49,088 nucleotides of DNA from Clostridia bacterium (lineage in GTDB: Bacteria; Bacillota; Clostridia; Christensenellales; UBA3700): assembly GCA_029068165.1 (NCBI GenBank), contig JAIEDA010000019.1, positions 1-49,088 on the forward strand, read 5' to 3'. A program made the translations under genes and the position numbers. Of this stretch, positions 9,973-19,100 are shown piece by piece (positions within the stretch are counted from its first letter, which is position 1; the number at the start of each line of letters is the position of its first letter). Below the pieces are notes generated by a model that saw only the letters and a list, made by a program, of their open reading frames with translations, had not been told where the DNA came from and ran no database searches.

Positions 9973-10794
9973 TTAGTTTTTGCTCAAGTCTTTGAGAAGC
10001 TGAGAAATTCTCTTGTTATTTATAGGACTTACGAAGTCGGGCGCTATCTCGTTTAGGGGGATAAGTACGAAGTCGCGGTTTTGGAAGTCGGCGTGGGGAA
10101 TAGTCAAATTCTCGTCGGTTGCAATCAAGTCGCCGTAGAAGATTATATCAATATCCAAAGTCCTGTCGCCCCATCTAATATCCCTATTTCGGTGGGCGGC
10201 TTTTTCAATAGAATGAACGTATTCAAGTAGCTCGTCGGGCGAGAGATAGGTAGATATTTGCGCAGCCATATTGATAAACGGGAATTTCGCTACCAAGCCG
10301 TAAGGCGGATTTTCGTACGGCGAAGATACTTTCAAGACGTCTATAGCCGAGGTTTTCCCAAGCTGCGAAATTGCTTCATTTAGAATAGCCTGTCTATCTC
10401 CAAGATTGCTGCCCAAAGACAAATACACGTTTTTTTGCCTTTTGAGCGTAACCTCGACGGAAACGTTTTTAAAAGGCAAGTCTACGGGAGCTTTCGGCTT
10501 GTGTACGCTAAGAGTCAAGCTCTCGATAGCGGGGTATTCGTTCATAAGCGTAGCCGCCGCGCGGTAGCAAAGAGTTTCTATCAAATCAAAAGAGTTTGCT
10601 TTGCAAAAGTCAGTCAGCTTTTGCATTATAACGCCGTAATCCAGCGTAAGCGAGAAGTCGTCGTTTGCCGCCGCTTTTTTGAAATCGTAATCTATTTCGC
10701 AGTCGAATACAAACGGTTGCGGATGGACTTTTTCTTGTGAAAAAACGCCGTGAGTTGCAAGAACTTCCAAGCCTGTGATTTTTATTTTCGTCAT
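9973..10794 (-). CDS. folBK: Fused dihydroneopterin aldolase / HPPK
   Basis: A fusion of two successive folate enzymes. Residues 1 to about 120 are FolB (dihydroneopterin aldolase: ITGLEVLATHGVF start, DYGVIMQKL). About 125-273 is FolK, hydroxymethyldihydropterin pyrophosphokinase (VYLSLGSNLGDRQ; RWGDRTLDIDIIFYG with the metal- and ATP-binding aspartates; IPHADFQNRDFVLIPL). I chose ATG 10794, which overlaps the folP stop as ATGA and has the SD GGAGG; a start at 10812 would add six residues inside folP. It is the last gene of the folC-folE-folP-folBK operon. No terminator is seen after it. Confidence 0.95.
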   Translation of the reverse strand: MTKIKITGLEVLATHGVFSQEKVHPQPFVFDCEIDYDFKKAAANDDFSLTLDYGVIMQKLTDFCKANSFDLIETLCYRAAATLMNEYPAIESLTLSVHKPKAPVDLPFKNVSVEVTLKRQKNVYLSLGSNLGDRQAILNEAISQLGKTSAIDVLKVSSPYENPPYGLVAKFPFINMAAQISTYLSPDELLEYVHSIEKAAHRNRDIRWGDRTLDIDIIFYGDLIATDENLTIPHADFQNRDFVLIPLNEIAPDFVSPINNKRISQLLKDLSKN

Positions 10795-11582
10795 ACTTCC
10801 TCCGCAAGACAATCTCGTATAGCCTGATAATTTTCTTTGACGTCGTGCACTCTTACGAAGAGTACGCCTTTCTTGGTTGCAAGCCTAGTCGAATCCAACG
10901 TCGGAGCAAGCCTGTCGTTAATATCTCCGCCAAACATAGACTTTCTCGACGTGCCGAGCAGCAGCGGATAGCCGTACTTGCCAAGCTTTTCGTAGTTTTC
11001 AAGTACAGTCCAGTTTTGTTGCTTGCTTTTTCCGAAGCCTATTCCGCCGTCGATTAGAATTTTATTCTCGTCAATCTTCGCTCGTTTGGCAAGCTCCACG
11101 CTTTTGTCTAAAAAGGCGAAAATATCGCTCCACAAATTTTCGTCTAACGGTATTCTATTTTGGTTGTGCATAATGCAAACGGCGGCGTCGTATTTGGCAA
11201 TAATTTGCGCCATAGACTCGTTGTCTTGATATTGCAGTCCCCAAACGTCGTTGATCAAATCAGCTCCGCTTTGCAACGCTTTTTCGGCAACGTAAGGGTA
11301 GAAAGTGTCGACGGATAGGGGAATATCGAAATGCTTTTTTATCATCTCGATTGGCTTTTGAAGTCTTAGCCATTCTTCTTGCGCGCTGATTGCGGTGTAG
11401 GACGGGCGAGTGGACTGACCGCCCACGTCTATGACTTCAGCGCCGTTTTCAATAGCTTTTTCCACTCTCTCGAGTATGCTGTCGACGGTAGCTCTACTGT
11501 TGGCGTAAAAAGAGTCGGGCGTAAGATTAATTATCGCCATTACGTGAGTTCCGCTCTCAAAAGTCCTGTTTCCTATTTTCAT
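10791..11582 (-). CDS. folP: Dihydropteroate synthase
   Basis: 263 residues. It condenses the pterin pyrophosphate from FolK with p-aminobenzoate and is the sulfonamide target. Family motifs are visible: INLTPDSF near 18-25, DVGGQSTRPS near 56-65, a SVDTF strand, NDVWG, and DGGIGFGKS near 180. The substitutions (NLTPDSF for NVTPDSF, GGQSTRP for GGESTRP) are mild. It starts 3 nt after folE and overlaps folBK by 4 nt, so the operon is tightly coupled. Confidence 0.97.
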   Translation of the reverse strand: MKIGNRTFESGTHVMAIINLTPDSFYANSRATVDSILERVEKAIENGAEVIDVGGQSTRPSYTAISAQEEWLRLQKPIEMIKKHFDIPLSVDTFYPYVAEKALQSGADLINDVWGLQYQDNESMAQIIAKYDAAVCIMHNQNRIPLDENLWSDIFAFLDKSVELAKRAKIDENKILIDGGIGFGKSKQQNWTVLENYEKLGKYGYPLLLGTSRKSMFGGDINDRLAPTLDSTRLATKKGVLFVRVHDVKENYQAIRDCLAEEV

Positions 11583-11585
11583 AGA

Positions 11586-12140
11586 TTACCTCATAAGTGT
11601 GAGAATGGAGTTTTTCTTTGCTTCGTCGATATCGCCGAGTACGGAGTAAGAGATGGTTTTGCTACCGACTTTTTTAACTCCTCTTGCCGTCATACAGGTG
11701 TGTTCCGCTTCGCACAGTACGATAACTCCTTTTGCGTTTAGGTTGCTGAAAACCGCTTGAGCGATATCGTGGGTAAGGCGCTCTTGAAGTTGCAACCTGC
11801 GAGCAAAGACCTCGACGGTACGGGCGAGTTTGGACAGCCCCACGACTCTATCGGAAGGGATATAAGCTATTGCTATTTTTCCAAAAAACGGCATAAGATG
11901 GTGTTCGCACGTCGACGTAAAAGTTATATCTTTTTCGATTACGACGTCTCCCGTACTCACGTCAAACGTCTTGGCGAGGTGTTTCTTTTCGTCGTCGCGG
12001 TAGCCTGCTGTTAGCTCTTCGTACATATTCGCTACGCGCGCGGGCGTGTCCTTAAGTCCCTCTCTATCGGGGTCTTCGCCGATAGCCTCGAGCAAGTCTT
12101 TGATTGCTTTCCTTATCTTTTCTTTGTTTATCTCGTTCAT
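11586..12140 (-). CDS. folE: GTP cyclohydrolase I
   Basis: 184 residues, usual length. FolE makes dihydroneopterin triphosphate from GTP, the first step of folate synthesis. Zinc and catalytic motifs are present: STCEHHLMPF (Cys and His ligands), GLSKLAR, RLQLQERLT, and EAEHTCMTARGV with the second Cys ligand. SD AAAGGA precedes ATG 12140. The gene lies 24 nt after folC and should be under the same riboswitch. Confidence 0.97.
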   Translation of the reverse strand: MNEINKEKIRKAIKDLLEAIGEDPDREGLKDTPARVANMYEELTAGYRDDEKKHLAKTFDVSTGDVVIEKDITFTSTCEHHLMPFFGKIAIAYIPSDRVVGLSKLARTVEVFARRLQLQERLTHDIAQAVFSNLNAKGVIVLCEAEHTCMTARGVKKVGSKTISYSVLGDIDEAKKNSILTLMR

Positions 12141-12164
12141 AATTATATATCCTTTTAATAAGGT

Positions 12165-13418
12165 TTATTTCAGTTTTTCTATTTCCGTCAGCGCGCTATC
12201 AAGAATGCTCAAAGAGCCGCATACGACGATAAGCTCGCAAGACGAAGAGTAGGCCGCCTCTATCGCTTCGTTCATATCCTTACAGCTGATTGAAGCGGAG
12301 CAGTAGCGTAAGCATTTAGACAAAGTTATGCTCTCGTCAAGACCTCGTTTGGACGGCGGTTTGATTGCGATAAATTCGTCGGCTAAACTTCCTATATGCG
12401 AAAGGACGCCGTCCACGTCTTTGTCGGCAAACGCGCCGAATACGAAACACTTTTTCTCAGGGAAAGTTCTTTTCAGTTCTTCCGCCAAAACTCTTGCGCC
12501 GTCGGGATTGTGCGCGCCGTCGAGTAAGAAAGTCTTATTTCCTTTTGACACTAGTTGCAGCCTGCCTTTCCACTGGGCTTGCGCAACGCCTTGATAAATA
12601 CTTTCGTACGTTATTTTATCGTAGCCTTTTTGCATAAGTATCTCGGCGCTTTCTATCGCGAGAGAACAGTTTTGAAGTTGATACGCGCCGAGTTGACGGA
12701 TAGAGTAAACTTTTCCTTTGTAATCAAAGACTTGACCGTTTTTTCCGCTTGATAGACTTTTTGCCTGCGGGCATATTCTCAAATCGTCGACTTTTGAAAA
12801 TACGTTCATCACTTCGTCGCATTGCTTATACGTCACTAGCGGGCAGTACTTTACGATCGCGGCTTTTTCGCCAGCTATTTCGCTTAAGGTGTTGCCGAGA
12901 ATAGCGGTATGGTCGTACGATATAGAGGTGATAATGGCAAGCTCTTTGCGAGCTATGGCGTTGGTAGCGTCAAGTCGTCCGCCGAGCCCGCATTCAAGTA
13001 CTGCGAAATCGCACTGGTTGTCCGCGAAAAAAAGCGCGGCAACGGCAAATTCCACTTCAAAAGCGGTGGGAGCGTTTAGACCTTCGGCTATCATTTTATC
13101 GCGTTCTTTTGCGACTGTCGATATGTATTTGGCAACGGATACGTCGTCTATTGGTTTGCCGTCAAGTAGGTATCTCTCGTTGTAGCCAAAGACCGAAGGG
13201 GAGTTGAATGCGCCGACTTTATAGCCGCTTTTTATGAGAATGCCGGATATAAAACAGCTTGTCGAGCCTTTGCCGTTTGTGCCGGCAATATGAATGACTT
13301 TAAATTTATTCTCGGGATTTCCCAACCGTTTGAGCAGTAGGCGTACGGTGTCAAGTCCGTATACGCTCCCAAACTTTTCAAGGTTTTGTATATAATCTAC
13401 CGCTTCTTGATACAACAA
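12165..13418 (-). CDS. folC: Folylpolyglutamate / dihydrofolate synthase
   Basis: 417 residues. FolC adds glutamate to dihydropteroate and then to folates. The ATP-binding loop GTNGKGS is at 46-52, the Mur-ligase-type region ECGLGGRLDATN near 140 and DGAHNPDGA near 300. The start is TTG 13418 (a second TTG follows directly). The perfect SD AGGAGG (13427-13432) is 8 nt upstream but lies inside a hairpin with a T-run, so initiation is likely gated by the leader. It is the first gene of the fol operon and has its own promoter inside the end of folA. Confidence 0.96.
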   Translation of the reverse strand: MLYQEAVDYIQNLEKFGSVYGLDTVRLLLKRLGNPENKFKVIHIAGTNGKGSTSCFISGILIKSGYKVGAFNSPSVFGYNERYLLDGKPIDDVSVAKYISTVAKERDKMIAEGLNAPTAFEVEFAVAALFFADNQCDFAVLECGLGGRLDATNAIARKELAIITSISYDHTAILGNTLSEIAGEKAAIVKYCPLVTYKQCDEVMNVFSKVDDLRICPQAKSLSSGKNGQVFDYKGKVYSIRQLGAYQLQNCSLAIESAEILMQKGYDKITYESIYQGVAQAQWKGRLQLVSKGNKTFLLDGAHNPDGARVLAEELKRTFPEKKCFVFGAFADKDVDGVLSHIGSLADEFIAIKPPSKRGLDESITLSKCLRYCSASISCKDMNEAIEAAYSSSCELIVVCGSLSILDSALTEIEKLK

Positions 13419-13444
13419 AAAAAGAACCTCCTAAAAGAGCGTTC
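13417..13444 (-). terminator. Attenuator hairpin covering the folC ribosome binding site
   Basis: On the minus strand, GAAC-G-CTC pairs with GAG-GTTC around a TTTTAG loop, followed by seven T. The 3' arm includes the SD AGGAGG, and the last T residues are part of the TTG start codon. The hairpin can therefore stop transcription and also hide the SD. It lies about 40 nt downstream of the riboswitch-like element. Confidence 0.65.
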
Positions 13445-13483
13445 CCACGTAAATAGACTTGTTTGCAATAAAGTAATCAGTCC

Positions 13484-13579
13484 AAAAGTGGGAGTGAGTA
13501 TTGCATCGCAAGCATTTCGCTTTTCGTTCGTCGGCACTCCCCGTCCGAGCGACACTTTACGCGCAATCTCTACACTTTT
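13484..13579 (-). promoter_or_regulatory. Probable tetrahydrofolate (THF) riboswitch of the fol operon
   Basis: Read on the minus strand, a P1 stem pairs AAAAGTG with CACTTTT, and a second stem pairs GAG-ATTGC with GCAAT-A-CTC. Between them are blocks that match my memory of the THF riboswitch: GCGCGTAAAGTG, GGACGGGGAGTGCCG, CGAAAAGCG and GCGATGCAAT. Size (96 nt) and position, directly before folC in a clostridial-type genome, fit that class. CCCAC on the 3' side of P1 could instead pair with GTGGG just before the attenuator, a plausible switching helix. Confidence 0.75.
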
Positions 13580-13584
13580 ATTTG

Positions 13585-13613
13585 ATTATATCATACATTT
13601 TGCGCTATTGCAA
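13585..13613 (-). promoter_or_regulatory. folC operon promoter
   Basis: Minus-strand TTGCAA (13608-13613), 17-nt spacer, TATAAT (13585-13590). The -35 box lies within the last codons of folA, so the fol operon can be transcribed apart from folA. Start near 13578 places the riboswitch at the very 5' end of the mRNA. Confidence 0.8.
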
Positions 13614-14093
13614 CGATTTGCGTACGTACTCGCAAAATCGCGTATTGATATTTCCGTCGAGTACGTTAATTTCTTTGACGGGAGAGTAAAAATCGGGGAT
13701 AGAGGGAAAGTACGCGTCGCCGTCGATTACCTCGTCGATATGCGTGATATACAGCCTGTCGGCAAATTCTATCGCTTCTTTATAAATTCTTTCGCCGCCG
13801 CAAATGAAGATTTCGCTATCTTTTTTTATCTTTCTTGCGTAGTCCAAGGCGGAAGTAAGCGAGGGGAGGACTATGGCGTTGTCATATTGTATATTTAATT
13901 TAGAAGATATTATTATATTAAATCTATCGGCTAGCGGCTTGCCTATTTCGCGATAGGTGTTTGCGCCCATAATAACGGTATGCGAAATCGTCAAGCTTTT
14001 AAATCTTGCCATATCCCTATCTAATTTCCAAGGCAGTTTTCCGTCCTTGCCAATCACGCCGTTTTTTGAAACTGCCGCTATTATATTTATCAT
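13605..14093 (-). CDS. folA: Dihydrofolate reductase
   Basis: 162 residues, usual bacterial DHFR length. It reduces dihydrofolate to tetrahydrofolate with NADPH and is the trimethoprim target. Motifs: IAAVSKNGVIGKDGKLPW with the active-site Asp replaced by its normal clostridial context (LPWKLDRDMARFK), MGANTYREIGKPL, and ICGGERIYKEA. A promoter TTGACG-18 nt-TATAGA lies on the minus strand near 14126-14157; no strong SD is seen. It sits just upstream of the fol operon, on the same strand. Confidence 0.95.
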   Translation of the reverse strand: MINIIAAVSKNGVIGKDGKLPWKLDRDMARFKSLTISHTVIMGANTYREIGKPLADRFNIIISSKLNIQYDNAIVLPSLTSALDYARKIKKDSEIFICGGERIYKEAIEFADRLYITHIDEVIDGDAYFPSIPDFYSPVKEINVLDGNINTRFCEYVRKSLQ

Positions 14094-14167
14094 AAGTCTT
14101 ACTTTAGCGCTAACTGAATCCTTTAATTCTATATTTTAATTATAGGCAATTCGTCAAGATTAGTCAA

Positions 14168-15673
14168 TTACAAAAAATTCATTTTGTTTTTTAGCGAGAG
14201 TTTTCTCAAGTCGACTTTGACGGTTTTGCTGAGTAGGATAAACGGTACAAAGGCTACAGCCGTTATAATTGCGACCGTTATTGACAAGGCTATGGGCGAG
14301 TAGTCGGAAAGCGCGCGTACGGCAAGTCGGTTGACCAACGATACTCCGAAAGAGAAAATCAAGCACAGTCCGCATTTGAAGAGAATTTTGCCGCTCAAGC
14401 CAACGCATTTGTTGAGCATTATCAAGTTGAGCGTCATACTTAAGGTGTGGAATACTCCCAACGCTACGAAGTACGTTTTTATTCCCAAAACCGACGGAGT
14501 GGTCAAGACTACGATAATTAAAGCTACGCAGCTTATTATGTGCGAGCAAAAAGTATTCGTTTCTTTGCCCATTGAGTTTAGCATAGACACGACAAGGTTG
14601 TTTACGCACATAGGTATCATAACGATTGCGGCAAAAGCTAGATATTCGCCGCTTGCCGCGTCGTCGTAGAGAAGAATACCCAGCTGTTCTCCAGCGCTAG
14701 AAAATATCGTAAAGAAAACGCAAGCGGTAAGACAGGCAAAAGTTATGGCGTTGGAGAGCGAAGTCGAGAGCGACTTAACGCCTTTTTCAGCGTTGGCGGA
14801 AGCGATTTCGGGAATGAGCACTACGCCCAGCGAGCCTATTATAGACGTAGGCGTGAATATCAGCGGCATAACCATTCCGCTCGCTCTTCCAAATTCGGCT
14901 GTCGCTTCGCTTTGCGACAGGTGGAATTTTGATACCAACAGCGCAGGTAAAATCAACGAAATAAAAGTCGTCATAAGCGAGCCGAATATTCTCGTGACGG
15001 TAAGCGGCGTAGCGCTCTTGGCAATCTCTCTCGCTTGAGTGGGTTTAGCAAGCTTTCCTTTTTTGACGAAGTACAATACAATTATAAGCGCGACTACGAT
15101 TATATCTCCGGCAAGCATCGATATTGCGTAAGCGTATTCTTTTTGCACGGAAAGGACAGCGCCTTCTAGCAAAATTATAGCAAAGAGTATCTTGAGAATT
15201 TCATCGACGAGTTCAGTAATAGAGAATACGCCGAAATATTTTTTGCCCCAAAACCAACCTCTCAAAATTGCGTAAATGCAAGTCGTCAAAAGCATTGGCA
15301 AGAAGATGATAAAGAGCTTTCTACATCTTTCGTCGGCAAAGACGAAGTCGAGTATTTGCGGGAATATGAGTATAACCGAGATGATAAACAACGTTATTAG
15401 TATGCCTGCAAAAAGGCAGGTCGACACCGCGCCGAACTGTCTTTTGTTGTTGCCAATAGTATCGCTCTCGGCGGTAATTCGCGACAGCGTGACCGGCAGC
15501 CCTGACGAACATATACACGCGAACAGCATAAACACCGAAGCGCATATTTGATACAGTCCGAGGACTTCCGCGCCGAGTTTACGCGAAAGATATATTTTGA
15601 ACACGAAAGACAAAAGTCTAGTAATAATAGATATTATGGTTACGGTTGCGAACGCTTTGAACAATTTTCTCAT
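14168..15673 (-). CDS. SpoVB/MurJ-like lipid flippase
   Basis: 501 residues with 12-14 predicted membrane helices, of the polysaccharide-biosynthesis (MATE/MOP superfamily) type. The start (TVTIISIITRLLSFVFKIYL, then LGAEVLGLYQI) resembles SpoVB and related oligosaccharide or lipid II flippases. Such proteins move lipid-linked wall precursors; SpoVB acts in spore cortex synthesis. A general wall flippase is equally possible. There is no SD before ATG 15673, and TATTAT (minus strand, 15679-15684) ends 5 nt upstream, so a leaderless start is possible. It is divergent from the LysM gene. Confidence 0.9.
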   Translation of the reverse strand: MRKLFKAFATVTIISIITRLLSFVFKIYLSRKLGAEVLGLYQICASVFMLFACICSSGLPVTLSRITAESDTIGNNKRQFGAVSTCLFAGILITLFIISVILIFPQILDFVFADERCRKLFIIFLPMLLTTCIYAILRGWFWGKKYFGVFSITELVDEILKILFAIILLEGAVLSVQKEYAYAISMLAGDIIVVALIIVLYFVKKGKLAKPTQAREIAKSATPLTVTRIFGSLMTTFISLILPALLVSKFHLSQSEATAEFGRASGMVMPLIFTPTSIIGSLGVVLIPEIASANAEKGVKSLSTSLSNAITFACLTACVFFTIFSSAGEQLGILLYDDAASGEYLAFAAIVMIPMCVNNLVVSMLNSMGKETNTFCSHIISCVALIIVVLTTPSVLGIKTYFVALGVFHTLSMTLNLIMLNKCVGLSGKILFKCGLCLIFSFGVSLVNRLAVRALSDYSPIALSITVAIITAVAFVPFILLSKTVKVDLRKLSLKNKMNFL

Positions 15674-15736
15674 ACAATATAATATTTAGAGCGTCGCAAA
15701 AATAGAATATAACGAAGTAAATTCAAGAGGTGGCAC

Positions 15737-16033
15737 ATGAGTAGAATAGTGTATAGGGTGAGCGAAGCAAAAACGCTTGAAGATATAGCGCAGGAATTTC
15801 ATACCACGCCTTTAGCTATAGCAAGACTTAATAATCTAGACGGCGACGTTTTTATAGGTATGCGACTGCTTATAGAACCGCAAGAGGGCGAGTATTATAT
15901 AGTACAGCCGTTTGATACGATTTCGTCGATTGCAAAAAAGTTTTCCGTAAGCGAAGATAAGATTGCCGAGTTCAACTCGGATAGAGTGTTTATCGGTCAA
16001 AAGTTATTTATAGTTCATTCGCTGGAAAGATAG
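15737..16033 (+). CDS. Small double-LysM protein
   Basis: 98 residues made almost wholly of two LysM repeats (about 2-46 and 52-96): YRVSEAKTLEDIAQEFHTTP / LNNLDGDVFIGMRLLI, then YYIVQPFDTISSIAKKFSVS / IGQKLFIVH. LysM binds peptidoglycan or other GlcNAc polymers. There is no signal peptide, so either it acts in the cytoplasm or mother cell (as with spore-associated LysM proteins) or leaves by another route. SD AGAGGTGG precedes ATG 15737. It faces the flippase gene head to head, hinting at a shared envelope or spore role. Confidence 0.9.
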   Translation: MSRIVYRVSEAKTLEDIAQEFHTTPLAIARLNNLDGDVFIGMRLLIEPQEGEYYIVQPFDTISSIAKKFSVSEDKIAEFNSDRVFIGQKLFIVHSLER

Positions 16034-16072
16034 GTTTGTTACCGCGTTTTCTCGGCATAATGACAAATATAA

Positions 16073-16106
16073 AAAAGACCTCGTACGAATAAGTACGAGG
16101 TCTTTT
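16073..16106. terminator. Bidirectional terminator
   Basis: A 14-bp perfect stem AAAAGACCTCGTAC / GTACGAGGTCTTTT with loop GAATAA. It separates the LysM gene (plus) from the large surface-protein gene (minus) and carries A- and T-runs on both sides. Confidence 0.93.
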
Positions 16107-16127
16107 GGCGTTTTTTACTTGCCGATT

Positions 16128-19100
16128 CTACTTGCCGAATTGATCTCTCTTCGCGCTGCCGTTTGAGCCGCTAGACGGTTTTCCGCCTGAAGATTTACTT
16201 TTCTTAACAAGTTTTTTCTTTCTCTTCGGAGCAACTTTCTTGATAAGGTAGATTATTACTATAGCTACTATTATCACGCTGACCGCGCCGATAGAAACGT
16301 ATAACCAAATCATCGGGTCTTTTTTGTCTTCAGTGTCGACGGGTTCTTCTTCCTCAGGTTCGGCGGTGGAGTCGTCGGCTGTGAAAACTATACGATAGTT
16401 GGTCGAAGCTATTTCGTCGCTTGTGAGTATACTGTTGAGCGAGTTGTCAAGATCTACGACTTCGCTGTCCGTCAGCTTTTTGTAGAGCGTCGCGCCGCTC
16501 GGAGCGGGATTTTCGGCGGTGATTTCAACGTAGTTGTCGCCGTCCTTGTAGTAGGTTCCGTTCTCGTCTTCGGCGTATTGATCTTTACGGGCAATGAAGT
16601 TTGCCTCGTCGATTTCCGTTACGGAGAAGTTGTCTACGAACACGTATCCGCTCATACGGTAGTCTTTGTTATTGAAGCCAAGTCCTACGCTAAGCGTTGC
16701 GGTAGTGTCGCTGATATCGTCCTCGGCGTAGATATAGAAAGAGTATTCCGTCCACTTGCCGATTTGTTCTACGCCGTCGTCGCCGTAGGTTGAAGTGTTG
16801 ACGATTCTCAACTTATCGTAGTCGGAGGAGTCCGCAGTGAGCCTTCTACCAAATTCGTAAGTCTTGTTGTTGGCTTTAAGCGTAATCGTCGCGGTAGGAA
16901 TAAAGTATTCGTCCACGTCGTCGCCCGCAGCGAGTTTATAGGTCAAAATCCATATACTTATCTTATAATATTTACCTGCCGAAATAGTAGCGGTGTTGGA
17001 AGTATAAGCATAGGAAGTCAAGTCTTTAGCATAAAGAACAAGAACTCTATTGCCGACGTTGGTGTTGGCGTCGTTGAAGATAGCGTTGTAGAGCTTGATA
17101 TCCTCGTCGCTGTCGGTGTTGATGCCGATGTCGGTGAAGTTGGTTCTATTCTTGTCGATGACGCCGCTTATCAAAGTATCCGAGTCGTTGGAAGCTTCGT
17201 TGTCTACGAGCGCGCCGGTGAAGTTCTTGGGGGATACTACGCTGTCGGCTAAATCTACGTCGTCGAAAGAATCTACGAGCCAAGATTGAGTAATATAACG
17301 CAAATCGCTTTCGCTTTCGTTGTCGTTAGCGTTGTCGAATACCGACGAGGAAGTGAGCTCGTTGTAAGTCGCGTTGGTGAAGAATACGCTACAGCTTCTA
17401 CTTGCGTGCCCCTCGTAACCTGCGTTGAGCGATAGCGTAACCGATACGCTAGAGATACCCGTTTGAACGAATATGGAATATCTATGCCACTTGCCGTCGC
17501 CCTCGATAAGAGAGTACTTGTCTTCGTCGCTCGTCGCAGCCGTCTTAAGAACGATACTGAACTGGTCGCCGACGTTGGCTTTTGCCCAAACGGAGAATTC
17601 GTAATAAGAGTTTGCGCTAAGCGAAATGCTTGACGAGGTAAAGCCTAGCATATCTACGTCGCGGTCGTCGCCCTTCTTGATAGCCAATACGTTGGGGTTG
17701 TCGTCAACGTTGAAGTAGTTTGCCGCGCCTTTATAGAAATCGGTTGCGGTAGTTCCGAAAGCAGTTAGTTGGCTATCGTTTTTAAGGTTGAGTATACCCG
17801 CCATATATCCGTAGAAGTCGTCTTCAGGGTCGATAGTCAAAGCCGACGACTTGTTCAAGCTCCAGCCGGTAGGCAAAGCCAAAGCGGGAGAGCTGCTCCA
17901 ATCGTCGCCGAACGTGTTGATCGTCGAGCTGAAGTCAATGAAGTTGAAGAAACCATTGGAAGCAACTTCGCTGTTGGAAGAGCTGCCTGCAAGCGGTACT
18001 TTCGTTACTACGGTGCTAGAAGAAGCGGTTGTGTATTGGCTGTAAGTTACGTCCTCGAGGTAAATCGAAGAAATATAAGCGTAACCCATCGTCAACGTAG
18101 AGAAGTCGCTACCGTCGCCGCTGCCCAAAGAGAAGGCGATAGCTAAGAGAGTGTCTTCTATTTCCGCGCCTTGTACGTAGAACGTAATAAGCGTATAGTC
18201 GTTAAGACCTTTTTGCGATTCAAGGTTTTCGGTATTGAGATTGGAGAAACTTCCTACCGAAGTATATTTTCCTGCGAAGTCTTTGCCTTTGTAGTCGGCG
18301 TTGTACTTGAGCAGTTCTACGGTTAAGCCCTTGCTCGTATCTACTATGTTTGTCTTAACGTACATAGAAATCGCGTAAGTTTTGTTTGCTTCGATATTCA
18401 AAAGTTTAGAAGTGTCTACGTCCTTGTTTTCTCCCGGATTGTTTAAGGTGGAAATAGTTGTGGAAGAAGGATAGTAGTTGTTGATAGCAAGCACTTCGGA
18501 ACCGAAAATCGAAGAATCCTTATCTACCGGCTTAAGCGGATTTTCTTTGAAATAGTCGTTGGCAACGAAGTTGTCGGCGTCAACAACGTCGGAAGTAGAG
18601 CGTCCTGCGAGAGCGGTTTCGCTGTCAAGTACGTTAAAGTCGCGCAAGGAAACGGACTTCATATTTTCTTCGTCGGTAAGCAGGCTGATTTTGCTTTTCG
18701 TAACATCGTCAGCGGCTGCGTTAGCGTAATCGCTTGCCGAAATCTCGTTCAAGCTGACGCAGTCGAAAAGAACCGCGCCAACAGCGTGGCTATCGGTATC
18801 GTTTTGACCGCCGAAGCCCAACCAAAGCTCTAGATACAAAGAAGTATTTCTAAATTGGTTTGCTTCTACGTAGAAAGTGTATTTCGTCCACTTGTCGTAA
18901 CTGTCCGCAGTTAATATAAAACCGTTGGAGTCCTCGTTGGTACCGTCGGTAAGTCTAACGGTTGCGTTGCCTTTAGTGAGGTAAGTATTTGCCCAAACGC
19001 TTACTTCGTAATACTTATTGGTAGCAAAATTCATAGCGACGGACGAGCGATAGCCGAAAGCCGTAGCCTGTTTATTTTGCATATAGAGCATTCTTGAACC

